From Faecalicatena contorta (lineage in GTDB: Bacteria; Bacillota; Clostridia; Lachnospirales; Lachnospiraceae): a stretch of 64,000 nucleotides of DNA. Of the stretch, positions 9,188 through 19,281 are shown piece by piece (the stretch's first letter is position 1; every line of letters starts with the position of its first letter). Made by a program: the position numbers and the translations under genes. The DNA is taken from the NCBI RefSeq assembly GCF_003149105.1, contig NZ_QGDS01000002.1, forward strand, positions 434,001 to 498,000, written 5' to 3'. The notes under the pieces are model-generated. The model was not told where the DNA came from, did no database searches, and saw nothing but the letters and a program-made list of their open reading frames with translations.

Positions 9188-10627
9188 ATGAAAAGAAAAA
9201 ATGCCTGGAATTATTATAGTCCGGAGGAAAGAAAACGTGTGGAAGATATCAGCCGCGCATACTGCCATTTCCTGGACTGCAGCAAAACAGAGCGGGAGTG
9301 TGCAGCTGCTGCAATTAAATTAGCGAGGTCCCGGGGATATAGAAATCTGGAAACAATAAAGGAAGCAAAAGAACCACTGAGACCCGGCGACAAAGTGTAT
9401 GCCTGCCAGATGGACAAGACAGTAGCATTATTTCAAATTGGTACGGAACCCTTTGAAAAAGGAATAAATATTTTGGGAGCACATATTGATTCTCCGAGAA
9501 TTGATATAAAACAGATTCCATTATATGAGGAACAAGGACATGCTTATTTGGATACACACTATTATGGCGGAGTGAAAAAGTACCAATGGCTGGCTCTGCC
9601 TCTGGCAATTCATGGAGTTGTTGTCAGGAAAGATGGTACAAAAGTCGAGATAAAACTAGGGGAAAAGGAAAAAGATCCGGTGTTTGTCATTACAGATTTG
9701 CTTCCCCACCTTGGAAGGGAACTGGGCGAAAAGAAAGTAAAAGACTTTATTAATGCTGAAAAAATGGACCTTCTGATTGGGAATCTTCCTGCAGAACCGG
9801 AAGAAGTTAAAAAAAATCTGGGAAAGAAGGATTCCGAATTTGCGAACGGAGAAGTGTCAGAAGAAACTGAAAAGGTAAAAATGACAATTTTAAAATTGCT
9901 CAGAGAACAGTATCAGATTAAGGAAGAAGATTTTATTTCAGCAGAGCTGGAAGTTGTACCGGCAGGTAAAGCCCGGGACTGTGGTCTGGACAGAAGCATG
10001 ATACTGGGATATGGGCAGGATGACCGGAGCTGCGCTTTTACGTCACTGCTTGCACTTTTGGAATTGAAAATGGCGAAGCGGACGTCTTGCTGCCTGTTGG
10101 TTGACAAGGAAGAAGTTGGAAGTACAGGTGCCACGGGGATGCGTTCAAAATTTTTTGAAAATACTGTGGCGGAATTGATGGAGCTGTGCCAGGATTATTC
10201 GGAGTTGAAAGTTCGCCGGGCACTGTCTAATTCCAAGATGCTGTCTTCCGATGTAAGTGCAGCTTATGATCCCATGTTTGACGAGTACTATGAAAGGAAA
10301 AACTCAGCATATCTGGCAAATGGACTTGTGTTTAACAAATATTCAGGAAGCGGAGGGAAATCCGGCGGAAATGATGCCAATGCTGAGTATATGGCAGAAC
10401 TTAGGCAGATGATGGAGAAACATAAGGTAATTATCCAGACAGCAGAACTGGGAGCTGTGGACAAAGGGGGAGGAGGCACTATTGCCTATCTGATGGCGGA
10501 TTACGGCATGGATGTTATTGATTGCGGCATACCGGTTCTGAGTATGCATGCACCCTGGGAAGTGTCCAGCAAGGCTGACATTTATGAAGCTCTTAAAGGC
10601 TATCTTGCATTTTTAAAGGAAGCATAA
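9188..10627 (+). CDS. M18-family aminopeptidase (second paralogue)
   Basis: A 479-residue M18 zinc aminopeptidase closely related to the gene just upstream, sharing GAHIDSPRID, DTHYYGGVKKYQW, AGKARDCGLDRSMI, DKEEVGSTGATGMRS, SSDVSAAYDPM and MHAPWEVSSKAD. It differs by an insertion of about 20 residues after LLIGN, a charged stretch (residues about 200-225) absent from the first copy. The ATG at 9188 follows GGAAAGGAAGAG. Likely a duplication followed by divergence, giving two cytosolic aminopeptidases with separate expression. Confidence 0.9.
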   Translation: MKRKNAWNYYSPEERKRVEDISRAYCHFLDCSKTERECAAAAIKLARSRGYRNLETIKEAKEPLRPGDKVYACQMDKTVALFQIGTEPFEKGINILGAHIDSPRIDIKQIPLYEEQGHAYLDTHYYGGVKKYQWLALPLAIHGVVVRKDGTKVEIKLGEKEKDPVFVITDLLPHLGRELGEKKVKDFINAEKMDLLIGNLPAEPEEVKKNLGKKDSEFANGEVSEETEKVKMTILKLLREQYQIKEEDFISAELEVVPAGKARDCGLDRSMILGYGQDDRSCAFTSLLALLELKMAKRTSCCLLVDKEEVGSTGATGMRSKFFENTVAELMELCQDYSELKVRRALSNSKMLSSDVSAAYDPMFDEYYERKNSAYLANGLVFNKYSGSGGKSGGNDANAEYMAELRQMMEKHKVIIQTAELGAVDKGGGGTIAYLMADYGMDVIDCGIPVLSMHAPWEVSSKADIYEALKGYLAFLKEA

Positions 10628-10661
10628 GAGTGATTTGATACTGGAAGAAATGCCGGGTGAT

Positions 10662-10716
10662 GCAGGGGGGACGGCTAACCCCCAATAGTTAGCCGCCTGC
10701 AAAGATTTAATTTTTG
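10662..10716. terminator. hairpin between convergent M18 and sstT genes
   Basis: CGGCTAAC (10672-10679) pairs with GTTAGCCG (10688-10695), extended outward by GCAGG/CCTGC. A T-rich stretch follows on the plus side and an A-rich one flanks it, so it may stop transcription from both sides. Confidence 0.6.
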
Positions 10717-10739
10717 TGTCATTCAATATAGTTATTTTT

Positions 10740-12017
10740 CTATTTTACGATATTTTTATATAATTCAGGATGTTTGCGCCTGTCTCTGAATTCTGCACAG
10801 GCTGTATAAAGAACGTCTGTAGAAGAGTTCAGGGCAGTTTCGCAGGAATCCTGAATCACACCTACGATAAAGCCTACACCTACCACTTGCATTGCAATTT
10901 CATTTGGAATACCAAACAGGCTGCAGGCAAGAGGAATCAGAAGCAGAGAACCTCCCGCTACTCCAGATGCACCGGCAGCACTCAGCGCAGACAGTACACA
11001 GAGGATAATGGCAGTCAGAAAGTCTACACGAATATCCAGCGTATAAGCAGCTGCCAGAGCCATGGTGGAGATAGTAACTGCGGCTCCAGCCATGTTTACA
11101 GTAGCGCCGAGAGGAATAGAGATAGAATAAGTATCTTCATTTAATCCCAGTTTTTTACACAGTCCCATGTTAACCGGAATATTGGCAGCAGAACTGCGGG
11201 TAAAAAATGCAGTGATACCGCTGTCTTTCAGGCAGGTAAACACCAGTGGAAACGGATTCTTTCTGGTGCAGAGAAAGGTAACGATAGGATTTACGATCAG
11301 TGCCACGAAGAACATAGTTCCCACCAGAACGAGAATCAGTCTTCCGTATCCCAATAAAACGTCCAGCCCCTGCTCGGAAATCGTAGTGAAAATCAGGCCC
11401 ATAATACCGAAAGGTGCACAGTTGATAATCCATTGAACAGCCTGTGCAACAGCATCGGATATATTGTCCAGGGCGCGCTTGGTGCCGTCACTGGCTTTTT
11501 TGAGGGCGAGTCCGAAAATAATAGCCCATGCAAGAATACCGATATAGTTTGCATTCACAAGAGCATCTACCGGATTAGCAACTAAATTCATCAGAAGATT
11601 TGTCAACACTTCAGTGACACCGCTTGGAGGTGCAATATCGCCGGTATTTGTACTTTTTGAAAAGGTAAGTGCAACTGGGAATACATAACTTGCTAACACG
11701 GCACAAAGTGCTGCCAGCAGGTTGCCCAGCATGTAGAGTACGGCGATGAATGTCATATTGGTCTTCTGTCCTTTTGACATTTGACATAATGCACTCATGA
11801 CCAGGAAAAATACCAGAATAGGGGCAACTCCCCGCAATGCCCCAACAAAGAGACTGCCCAAAATCGAGATTGCTGATGCCTGAGGAACAACCAGCGCAAG
11901 AATGATACCGATGATCAAACCACAAATAATCCGCTTAATCAGGCTGATGCTGTTCCACTTGTTAACGATGCTAATAATGCTGTTTAAAAAGTTTTTCATT
12001 ACTTCATTTGCAGACAT
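10740..12017 (-). CDS. sstT: sodium:serine/threonine symporter
   Basis: DAACS-family (dicarboxylate/amino acid:cation) transporter of 425 residues with about eight to nine hydrophobic segments and re-entrant loops. [14 protein letters not shown] and the [10 protein letters not shown] region are the substrate/sodium-binding signatures, and the overall sequence matches SstT. It is transcribed away from tdh-kbl, so uptake and breakdown of threonine are encoded back to back. No close Shine-Dalgarno precedes the ATG (AGAGAGG is about 23 bases away), so initiation may be weak. Confidence 0.9.
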   Translation of the reverse strand: MSANEVMKNFLNSIISIVNKWNSISLIKRIICGLIIGIILALVVPQASAISILGSLFVGALRGVAPILVFFLVMSALCQMSKGQKTNMTFIAVLYMLGNLLAALCAVLASYVFPVALTFSKSTNTGDIAPPSGVTEVLTNLLMNLVANPVDALVNANYIGILAWAIIFGLALKKASDGTKRALDNISDAVAQAVQWIINCAPFGIMGLIFTTISEQGLDVLLGYGRLILVLVGTMFFVALIVNPIVTFLCTRKNPFPLVFTCLKDSGITAFFTRSSAANIPVNMGLCKKLGLNEDTYSISIPLGATVNMAGAAVTISTMALAAAYTLDIRVDFLTAIILCVLSALSAAGASGVAGGSLLLIPLACSLFGIPNEIAMQVVGVGFIVGVIQDSCETALNSSTDVLYTACAEFRDRRKHPELYKNIVK

Positions 12018-12214
12018 ACTGACACGTATATATCTGCTTACCTCTCTTTCTTATTAGTTTTGTTTTCCCCAACATGTAGTCATTATCTCATAAAATTGTT
12101 GATAATGCCATATTAATAATAATTTAACAATACATTTTTGTGGATAATAACATTATTTGTGATGCTGTATTACAAAAAGAGCAGCAAATTATATAAAAAA
12201 ACTATAATCCATTG

Positions 12215-12243
12215 TTGTATATGCAAAGTACGGGTGTTATAAT
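12215..12243 (+). promoter_or_regulatory. promoter for tdh-kbl
   Basis: TTGTAT (12215-12220), 17 bp, TATAAT (12238-12243) with an extended TG at 12235-12236. The intergenic region 12018-12294 is otherwise AT-rich without recognised elements. Confidence 0.6.
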
Positions 12244-12294
12244 TGGGGCGAATAATCATCTGGGGAAGATGATAAAAAATTGGAGGTTTATGTC

Positions 12295-13359
12295 ATGGAA
12301 AAAACGAAGAATGACAGGTTGATGTGGGCCCTCGTAAAGGAGAAACCGGAAGAAGGTTTGTGGAAGAAGAGAGTTCCCATTCCGGAAGTAGGGCCGAATG
12401 ACGTCAAGATTAAAATCCACAAGACCGCAATATGCGGGACAGATGTGCATATCTATCAGTGGAATGAATGGGCACAGAACACGATACCGATTGGTATGAC
12501 GGTAGGCCATGAGTATGTTGGGGAAGTTGCAGAAGTGGGAGGAGGCGTACAGGGATTTAAAATTGGGGACCTTGTATCCGGCGAGGGGCATATTACCTGT
12601 GGAAAATGCAGGAACTGCCTGGAAGGCCACAAAGAGAACTGCAAGGAGGCAAAAGGGGTAGGTGTTAACAGAAGCGGTGCGTTTGCAGAGTATCTGGTGA
12701 TTCCATCTTCTAATGTATGGCCATGTAATTCTGCGATTCCGGAAGAGATGTATGCAATTTTTGATCCATTTGGAAATGCGGCCCACACAGCACTATCTTA
12801 TGATTCTCTTGGGGAGGATGTATTGATTACCGGTGCTGGCCCGATTGGATGTATGGCGGCAGCTATCGTAAAATTTTCAGGTGCAAGGCATGTTGTCGTA
12901 ACAGATTTGAATGATTACCGTCTGGACCTTGCAAGGAAGCTGGGGGCCACCAGGACGGTGAATCTGAAGAATGAGAAACTGACTGATGTTATGAAGGAAA
13001 TCGGAATGACAGAAGGATTTGACGTAGGTCTTGAGATGTCCGGAGTGCAGGCAGGTCTTTCTGATATGATTCATAATATGAAGCATGGCGGAAAAATTGC
13101 CCTTCTTGGATTACAGAGTAAGGATGCTGCCGTGGATCTTGAAACCGTAATTTTCAATGGGCTGAATCTGCGTGGTATTTATGGAAGAAAAGTGTGGGAT
13201 ACATGGTATAAGATGTCCACAATGCTGCAGTCCGGTCTGGATATTTCCCCGATTATCACACACCATTTTGATATCAGGGATTATGAGAAAGGGTTTGAGG
13301 CAATGATTTCGGGGCAATCTGGAAAAGTCATATTAGATTGGTTACATGTAAATGATTAA
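12295..13359 (+). CDS. tdh: L-threonine 3-dehydrogenase
   Basis: Zinc medium-chain dehydrogenase oxidising L-threonine to 2-amino-3-ketobutyrate with NAD. Visible are the catalytic zinc region [18 protein letters not shown], the structural four-cysteine lobe ([15 protein letters not shown]) and the Rossmann [10 protein letters not shown]. At 354 residues it matches TDH. The ATG at 12295 sits 9 bases after TTGGAGG; a TTG at 12280 overlaps that site. The next gene encodes the partner ligase KBL, so the pair converts threonine plus CoA to glycine and acetyl-CoA. Confidence 0.93.
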   Translation: MEKTKNDRLMWALVKEKPEEGLWKKRVPIPEVGPNDVKIKIHKTAICGTDVHIYQWNEWAQNTIPIGMTVGHEYVGEVAEVGGGVQGFKIGDLVSGEGHITCGKCRNCLEGHKENCKEAKGVGVNRSGAFAEYLVIPSSNVWPCNSAIPEEMYAIFDPFGNAAHTALSYDSLGEDVLITGAGPIGCMAAAIVKFSGARHVVVTDLNDYRLDLARKLGATRTVNLKNEKLTDVMKEIGMTEGFDVGLEMSGVQAGLSDMIHNMKHGGKIALLGLQSKDAAVDLETVIFNGLNLRGIYGRKVWDTWYKMSTMLQSGLDISPIITHHFDIRDYEKGFEAMISGQSGKVILDWLHVND

Positions 13360-13403
13360 TGACGGCACAGCATTAGAATATAAAGAAAGAAGGAGAAACA
13401 TCA

Positions 13404-14606
13404 ATGGCACGTAAGAACGACATTTTAAATATTTATGCAAAAGAAGTAGAAGACATCAAAGAAGCAGGACTATTTAAAGGAGAAACACCTTTCGTTTCCC
13501 CACAGGGAGCAAGGGTGAAAATGGAAGATGGCAGGGAACTTCTCTGCATGTGTGCAAATAACTATCTGGGGCTGGGGGACAATCCGCGCCTGATTGAGGC
13601 GGCAAAAAGAACTTATGATGAAAAAGGATACGGAGTCGCATCTGTACGTTTCATCTGCGGAACACAAGACATTCACAAAAAACTGGAAAAGAGGATATCT
13701 GATTTTCTTGGAACGGATGACACAATCCTGTATTCTTCCTGCTTTGATGCAAACGGGGGCCTTTTTGAGACGATTCTTACGGAAGAGGATGCTGTAATCA
13801 GTGACGAGCTAAACCACGCATCTATCATTGACGGAGTACGTCTTTGCAAGGCAAAACGTTTCCGTTACAAGAATAATAATATGGACGACCTGGAGGCAAG
13901 GTTAAAAGAGGCAGATGAGGCTGGTGCAAGGGTAAAATTGATCGCCACAGACGGAGTATTCTCAATGGATGGCATTATCTGCAACTTAAAAGGAGTGTGC
14001 GGCCTTGCCGACAAATACAATGCTCTGGTCATGGTGGATGACAGCCACGCAGTAGGATTCATTGGAAAGACGGGACGTGGAACTCCGGAATACTGCGGTG
14101 TACAGGAACGTGTGGACATCATCACCGGAACCCTTGGAAAAGCTCTTGGGGGGGCATCCGGCGGATATACTTCAGGGCGTAAGGAAATTATTGACCTTCT
14201 TCGTCAGAGAAGCCGCCCGTATCTGTTCTCCAACTCAGTGGCTCCTGCAATTGCAGGTGCAAGTCTGGAATTGTTCGATATGCTGGATGAAAGTACAGAA
14301 CTGCGTGACCACCTGGAAGAAGTAACTGCTTACTACCGCAAAGAACTGGTCGACAATGGATTTGATATCATCCAGGGGACCCATCCATGTGTGCCGGTAA
14401 TGATTTATGACGAAAAGACGGCAGCAGAGTTTGCAAAACGCATGATGGATAAAGGTGTATATGTGGTAGCATTCTCTTATCCGGTAGTTCCGAAAGGAAA
14501 AGCAAGAATCCGTACTCAGGTATGCGCAAGCCATACAAAGGAAGATATTGATTTCATTGTAAAATGTTTTAAAGAAGTAAGAAGTGAAATGGGATTAGAT
14601 AATTAG
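13404..14606 (+). CDS. kbl: glycine C-acetyltransferase (2-amino-3-ketobutyrate CoA ligase)
   Basis: PLP enzyme of the alpha-oxoamine synthase family, 400 residues, cleaving 2-amino-3-ketobutyrate with CoA to glycine and acetyl-CoA. [16 protein letters not shown] and [16 protein letters not shown] (PLP lysine near residue 243) are diagnostic. It lies 44 bases after tdh with its own GGAGAA site, and a terminator follows, so tdh-kbl is a two-gene operon. Confidence 0.95.
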   Translation: MARKNDILNIYAKEVEDIKEAGLFKGETPFVSPQGARVKMEDGRELLCMCANNYLGLGDNPRLIEAAKRTYDEKGYGVASVRFICGTQDIHKKLEKRISDFLGTDDTILYSSCFDANGGLFETILTEEDAVISDELNHASIIDGVRLCKAKRFRYKNNNMDDLEARLKEADEAGARVKLIATDGVFSMDGIICNLKGVCGLADKYNALVMVDDSHAVGFIGKTGRGTPEYCGVQERVDIITGTLGKALGGASGGYTSGRKEIIDLLRQRSRPYLFSNSVAPAIAGASLELFDMLDESTELRDHLEEVTAYYRKELVDNGFDIIQGTHPCVPVMIYDEKTAAEFAKRMMDKGVYVVAFSYPVVPKGKARIRTQVCASHTKEDIDFIVKCFKEVRSEMGLDN

Positions 14607-14640
14607 GAGCGTTATAAACGACAAAAGGCATAGAGAAAGG

Positions 14641-14682
14641 CAGGCAGACCTACATAAAAATAAGGAAGTCTGCCTGTTTTCT
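14641..14682 (+). terminator. terminator after kbl
   Basis: CAGGCAGAC (14641-14649) pairs perfectly with GTCTGCCTG (14668-14676), followed by TTTT. Confidence 0.85.
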
Positions 14683-14733
14683 TGATTTTTCTTTACATAA
14701 TAAGGGGGAAATGTAAATTTACGGACAAAGTGC

Positions 14734-14762
14734 TTGACGGGGTCAAACAAAACCAGTAGAAT
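14734..14762 (+). promoter_or_regulatory. promoter for ppdK
   Basis: TTGACG (14734-14739), 17 bp, TAGAAT (14757-14762): near-consensus sigma-A promoter, 57 bases before the start codon. Confidence 0.75.
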
Positions 14763-14819
14763 ATTATATGCGACTTAGTGCAATTTTATTTGAAAAATTT
14801 ATTAGGAGGTCATTAAGAC

Positions 14820-17444
14820 ATGGCAAAATGGGCTTATATGTTTACGGAAGGTAACGCAACCATGAGAAATCTTCTTGGCGGTAAAGGTGCTAACCTTGCT
14901 GAGATGACAAATCTGGGTCTTCCAGTACCACAGGGATTCACAATCACAACGGAAGCTTGTACCCAGTATTATGAGGATGGCGAGAAGATTAATGATGAAA
15001 TCATGGAACAGATCATGGAAGCTATCGTTAAAATGGAGGAAGTTACCGGAAAGAAATTTGGTGACAAAGAGAATCCGCTCCTTGTTTCTGTACGTTCAGG
15101 TTCCAGAGCTTCTATGCCAGGTATGATGGATACAATCCTGAACCTTGGTCTGAATGAAGACGTTGTCAACGTACTGGCTGAGAAATCAGGCAATCCACGT
15201 TGGGCTTGGGACTGTTATAGAAGATTTATCCAGATGTATTCTGATGTTGTTATGGAGGTTGGTAAAAAATACTTCGAAGAACTTATCGACAAGATGAAAG
15301 AGGAAAAAGGTATTACAGAGGATACTGCTTTGACAGCAGACGATCTGAAAGCTCTTGCCGGACAGTTCAAAGAAGAATACAAAGGAAAAATCGGCAGCGA
15401 CTTCCCGTCAGATCCGAAGGAACAGTTGATGGGAGCTGTAAAAGCAGTATTCCGTTCATGGGACAACCCAAGAGCGAATGTATATCGCCGTGATAATGAT
15501 ATCCCATATTCATGGGGAACAGCTGTAAACGTACAGGAAATGGCATATGGTAACATGGGTGATACATCCGGTACAGGTGTTGCGTTTACACGTGATCCAG
15601 CTACAGGTGAGAAGGCACTTATGGGAGAATTCCTTATCAATGCACAGGGTGAGGACGTAGTTGCTGGTGTTCGTACACCGAACAAGATTGCTCAGTTAAA
15701 AGAAATCATGCCGGAAGTTTACGAACAGTTCATCGGCATCTGTGATACACTTGAAAATCATTACAGAGATATGCAGGACATGGAGTTCACAATTGAGGAC
15801 AAGAAACTGTATATGCTGCAGACACGTAATGGTAAGAGAACAGCTCAGGCTGCTCTGAAAATTGCTTGTGATTTAGTAGACGAGGGAATGATTACAGAAG
15901 AGAAAGCTGTTTCTATGATTGATCCTAGAAACTTGGACACATTACTTCACCCTCAGTTTGATACAGCTGCACTGAAAGCTACTGCACCAATTGGAAAGGC
16001 ACTCGGTGCTTCACCGGGAGCAGCATGCGGTAAAGTGGTATTCACAGCTGAAGATGCAAAAGCATGGGCGGCAAAAGGTGAGAAGGTTATCCTTACACGT
16101 CTTGAGACATCTCCGGAAGATATCGAAGGCATGAAAGCTGCTCAGGGTATTCTGACAGTACGTGGCGGTATGACATCACACGCTGCCGTTGTTGCTCGTG
16201 GAATGGGTAAATGCTGTGTATCCGGATGCGGCGACATTGTAATGGATGAAGCGAATAAGAAGTTCACACTTGGCGGAAAAGAATATCATGAAGGAGACTC
16301 AATTTCTCTTGATGGTTCCACAGGTAATATCTATGACGGATTAATTCCGACAGTAGATGCTGAGATTGCTGGTGAATTTGAAAGAATCATGGGTTGGGCT
16401 GACAAGTACAGAACAATGAAGGTTCGTACAAATGCAGATACACCGGAAGATGCTAAAAAAGCACGTGAGCTGGGAGCAGAAGGTATCGGTCTTTGCCGTA
16501 CAGAGCATATGTTCTTCGAAGGCCACAGAATCGATGCATTCCGTGAAATGATTTGTTCAGATACAGTAGAAGAAAGAGAAGCAGCACTGGAGAAGATTCT
16601 TCCGGTACAGCAGGGAGATTTCGAAGCGTTGTATGAAGCTCTGGAAGGAAACCCGGTAACAATCCGTTTCTTAGACCCACCGCTTCATGAGTTTGTTCCT
16701 ACAGAAGAAGCTGACATCAAGAAACTGGCTGATGCTCAGGGCAAAACTGTAGAGCAGATTAAAGCAATCATTGATTCTCTTCATGAATTCAACCCAATGA
16801 TGGGACATCGTGGATGCCGTCTGGCTGTAACATATCCGGAGATTGCAAAAATGCAGACAAGAGCTATTATCCGTGCAGCTATCAACGTAAAGAATGCACA
16901 CGCTGACTGGAATGTTTGCCCGGAAATCATGATTCCGTTGATTGGTGATATCAAAGAGTTCAAGTTTGTAAAGAATATTGTTGTTGAGACAGCAGATGCT
17001 GAAATCGCAGCAGCAGGAAGCAGCATTAAGTATGAAGTGGGAACAATGATTGAAATCCCAAGAGCAGCACTTACAGCTGATGAGATTGCAAAAGAAGCTG
17101 ATTTCTTCTGCTTCGGAACAAACGATTTGACACAGATGACATTCGGATTCTCACGTGATGATGCTGGTAAGTTCTTAGATGCATACTATGATACTAAGAT
17201 TTTTGAAAATGACCCATTTGCAAAACTTGACCAGGTAGGGGTAGGCAAGCTGATGAAAATGGCAGTCAGCTTAGGAAAACCAGCTAATCCTGAACTGCAC
17301 GTAGGTATTTGCGGCGAGCATGGTGGAGACCCAAGTTCTGTAGAATTCTGCAACGCACTTGGACTGGATTATGTATCCTGCTCACCATTCCGTGTTCCGA
17401 TTGCAAGACTGGCAGCAGCACAGGCAGCTATCAAGAGTAAATAA
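14820..17444 (+). CDS. ppdK: pyruvate, phosphate dikinase
   Basis: Interconverts pyruvate, ATP and phosphate with PEP, AMP and PPi; common in anaerobic clostridial glycolysis. The 874 residues run in the usual order: N-terminal ATP-grasp domain (GGKGANLAEM, SVRSGSRASMPGMMDT), central phosphohistidine domain (GGMTSHAAVVARGMGK) and C-terminal PEP/pyruvate barrel (GLCRTEHMFF, GICGEHGGDP). TTAGGAGGT precedes the ATG. It stands alone between strong signals, and its codon choice looks like that of a highly expressed gene. Confidence 0.97.
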   Translation: MAKWAYMFTEGNATMRNLLGGKGANLAEMTNLGLPVPQGFTITTEACTQYYEDGEKINDEIMEQIMEAIVKMEEVTGKKFGDKENPLLVSVRSGSRASMPGMMDTILNLGLNEDVVNVLAEKSGNPRWAWDCYRRFIQMYSDVVMEVGKKYFEELIDKMKEEKGITEDTALTADDLKALAGQFKEEYKGKIGSDFPSDPKEQLMGAVKAVFRSWDNPRANVYRRDNDIPYSWGTAVNVQEMAYGNMGDTSGTGVAFTRDPATGEKALMGEFLINAQGEDVVAGVRTPNKIAQLKEIMPEVYEQFIGICDTLENHYRDMQDMEFTIEDKKLYMLQTRNGKRTAQAALKIACDLVDEGMITEEKAVSMIDPRNLDTLLHPQFDTAALKATAPIGKALGASPGAACGKVVFTAEDAKAWAAKGEKVILTRLETSPEDIEGMKAAQGILTVRGGMTSHAAVVARGMGKCCVSGCGDIVMDEANKKFTLGGKEYHEGDSISLDGSTGNIYDGLIPTVDAEIAGEFERIMGWADKYRTMKVRTNADTPEDAKKARELGAEGIGLCRTEHMFFEGHRIDAFREMICSDTVEEREAALEKILPVQQGDFEALYEALEGNPVTIRFLDPPLHEFVPTEEADIKKLADAQGKTVEQIKAIIDSLHEFNPMMGHRGCRLAVTYPEIAKMQTRAIIRAAINVKNAHADWNVCPEIMIPLIGDIKEFKFVKNIVVETADAEIAAAGSSIKYEVGTMIEIPRAALTADEIAKEADFFCFGTNDLTQMTFGFSRDDAGKFLDAYYDTKIFENDPFAKLDQVGVGKLMKMAVSLGKPANPELHVGICGEHGGDPSSVEFCNALGLDYVSCSPFRVPIARLAAAQAAIKSK

Positions 17445-17583
17445 GAGTTTTCTTTCCTTTCAATTATTGCTTAGCTTTGAGTAGGCAGTTGTGTATTGAA
17501 AGACTGGCGACAATATGTTAGATAGAAATCAACGGTGAAATATCCCTATAAAGTGTTTATCGACCTTGATTGAGTACAATATG

Positions 17584-17622
17584 ATAAGCGCATCATTAGA
17601 AATAATGATGTGCTTATTTTTT
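17584..17622 (+). terminator. terminator downstream of ppdK
   Basis: A 14-bp stem with one G-T pair (17584-17597 / 17604-17617) and a 6-base loop is followed by a T-run. It lies 140 bases past the ppdK stop; the bases between hold nothing recognised. Confidence 0.8.
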
Positions 17623-17709
17623 ATATACAGAATTGTTACTGATGTAAAAAAGGCTTATAATGAAAAGAAGAGTAAACGGAATTTTCACTAAATTTAAGAA
17701 GGTGAGGGT

Positions 17710-17835
17710 GTGAGTAAAAAACGAAAAGGAATCCCTTATCTTATTTTATTTCTTCATCTATTAAATACACCTGCATATGAACTTTTCTGGCTTAATGCTA
17801 AAAATGCGGGATTAGCTTCATTTATTAATATATAG
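17710..17835 (+). CDS. small ORF (41 residues), unknown
   Basis: GTG-initiated ORF with AAGGTGAGG just upstream. The product starts with a basic SKKRKG segment and continues with a hydrophobic stretch (IPYLILFLHLL). It ends 12 bases before the ASCH gene. No family is recognised. It might be a real small membrane peptide or the remnant of a longer gene; the flanking gene also looks shortened. Confidence 0.3.
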   Translation: MSKKRKGIPYLILFLHLLNTPAYELFWLNAKNAGLASFINI

Positions 17836-17847
17836 AGGTGTGTAGAA

Positions 17848-18207
17848 ATGAAAGCAATAACACTATGGCAGCCGTGGGCATCTTTACTGGCCTGTCGTGT
17901 AATAGAATATGAAACAAGGTCATGGGCTGCAAAATATCGCGGACCAATGGCGATTCATGCAGCAGCCAGTGGACCTAAAAATGTGCCATATCAAATGTCC
18001 GGCACTATTACCTCAATTCTCGGGGCAGATAATCAACTGGATTATTCAAGGGGAGTTGTAATTGCAATGGCTGATTTGGTTGCCTGCCATGAGATGGAAA
18101 AGGATGATTTTGAAAATATTGGATTCTGGCACAGCAATAATGGTACACGGAAATTTCATGCCGTTAGCGAACAACAGGAATCATTCTTCGTCCGCACCAT
18201 AATTTGA
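17848..18207 (+). CDS. ASCH-domain protein, probably C-terminally truncated
   Basis: 119 residues beginning KAITLWQPWASLLA and continuing ETRSWAAKYRGPMAIHAA, the signature of phage- and plasmid-associated ASCH proteins, an RNA-binding-like fold. Members of this subgroup usually continue through a segment rich in aromatic residues and end near a GLW(N/K) motif. Here that end is missing and the tail (AVSEQQESFFVRTII) looks unrelated, suggesting a frameshift or deletion. It is isolated between ppdK and the transketolase operon, so it may be decaying accessory DNA. AGAGGTGTG precedes the ATG. Confidence 0.6.
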   Translation: MKAITLWQPWASLLACRVIEYETRSWAAKYRGPMAIHAAASGPKNVPYQMSGTITSILGADNQLDYSRGVVIAMADLVACHEMEKDDFENIGFWHSNNGTRKFHAVSEQQESFFVRTII

Positions 18208-18305
18208 TGATATTGTCTGTTGTAACTTATGCACAAAAAATAAGAGCGTTTATTACAAATAATATACAAAAATTAGGTTTGCTGGGAGAAAAACGCAATA
18301 AACAA

Positions 18306-18334
18306 TTGACAATTATGTTAGAGAAGAGCATAAT
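18306..18334 (+). promoter_or_regulatory. promoter for the transketolase operon
   Basis: Consensus TTGACA (18306-18311), 17 bp, CATAAT (18329-18334), about 108 bases before the first operon gene. The long leader contains a tandem CAGCTGA repeat (18353-18368) and the palindrome at 18382. Confidence 0.7.
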
Positions 18335-18381
18335 GTGAGCAAGGTTGTAATACAGCTGACAGCTGACAGCAATCAAGTGGG

Positions 18382-18393
18382 TTTCCCGGGAAA
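18382..18393. promoter_or_regulatory. candidate operator palindrome TTTCCCGGGAAA
   Basis: A perfect 12-bp palindrome in the leader of the transketolase operon, downstream of the -10 box, where a bound repressor could block transcription. The GntR/FCD protein of the operon or a LacI-type regulator could bind it; neither is shown. Confidence 0.4.
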
Positions 18394-18441
18394 AGCTCAG
18401 GATTGTGATATCATCAACAAGTAAGAAAATGGAGGCGTAAA

Positions 18442-19266
18442 ATGAAGTATAGTAAAGAACTGGTGCAGGAGCTTGAGAATAAGGCGAAAGCACTGCGGAA
18501 AGATGTAATCGTAAGTATGGGAGTTGGTGTGGCCGGTCATATTGGAGGATCAAATTCCTCGGCTGATATTGTAGCAGCCCTGTATTTCTATAAAATGAAA
18601 TATGATCCGGCTAATCCGAAAATGGAAGACAGAGACAGGTTTTTGTTAAGCAAAGGGCATGTGGCAATTCTTCAATATGCAGCATTAGCTGAAGCTGGTT
18701 TTTTCCCGGTTGAGGACTTAAAAACGACTAAGGATATTGGCTCCCATCTGCAGGGGCATCCGGATGTATTGAAAACGCCCGGAATTGAAGCAGGAACCGG
18801 TTCACTGGGCCAGGGATTATCAATCGGTCTGGGAATGGCTTTGGGAATGAAGTTAGATAAAATTAATCGTAAGGTATATGTACTTATTGGTGACGGAGAG
18901 ACTGGAGAAGGACAGATATGGGAAGCCGCATTGGCCGCGAGTCACTACAAAGCAGATAATTTGATAGCAATTGTAGACCGTAATGGCCTTCAGGCAAATG
19001 GAAAGACCGAAGACCGTATGAATTCAGCCTGCTTAGAAGAGAAGTGGAAGAGCTTTGGATGGGAAGTTATCAATATTAATGGTCATAACATGGAGGAAAT
19101 TCTGCAAGCCTTGGATGAGGCAGATGAGATGAAAGGAAAACCCACTGTGATTATTGCGGATACGGTGAAAGGGCAGGGGGTAAGTTTTGCAGAAAACGTA
19201 GTTAGTTTCCATAACAGTCCTCTGACAGAAGAGCAGTATCAGCAGGCATTACAGGAATTAATCTAA
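18442..19266 (+). CDS. transketolase, N-terminal (TPP-binding) subunit
   Basis: 274-residue N-terminal half of a split transketolase. The thiamine diphosphate motif is at GDGETGEGQIWEA with NLIAIVDRNG, and GTGSLGQGLSIGLGMA precedes it. It transfers a two-carbon ketol unit between a ketose and an aldose together with the next gene, 15 bases on. ATGGAGGCGTAAA provides the ribosome-binding site. It leads an operon with a sugar-acid permease and dehydrogenases, so it is probably a catabolic, substrate-dedicated transketolase and not the pentose-phosphate enzyme. Confidence 0.92.
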   Translation: MKYSKELVQELENKAKALRKDVIVSMGVGVAGHIGGSNSSADIVAALYFYKMKYDPANPKMEDRDRFLLSKGHVAILQYAALAEAGFFPVEDLKTTKDIGSHLQGHPDVLKTPGIEAGTGSLGQGLSIGLGMALGMKLDKINRKVYVLIGDGETGEGQIWEAALAASHYKADNLIAIVDRNGLQANGKTEDRMNSACLEEKWKSFGWEVININGHNMEEILQALDEADEMKGKPTVIIADTVKGQGVSFAENVVSFHNSPLTEEQYQQALQELI

Positions 19267-19281
19267 ATGGAGGAATGAAAA

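Noticed and set aside
8938-9219. 93-codon plus-strand ORF between the M18 genes
   Set aside because: It runs through the hairpins of the intergenic element and into the next gene; no ribosome-binding site or family likeness.
15215-15685. 156-codon minus-strand ORF inside ppdK
   Set aside because: Serine/proline-rich shadow of the ppdK codons; no start signals.
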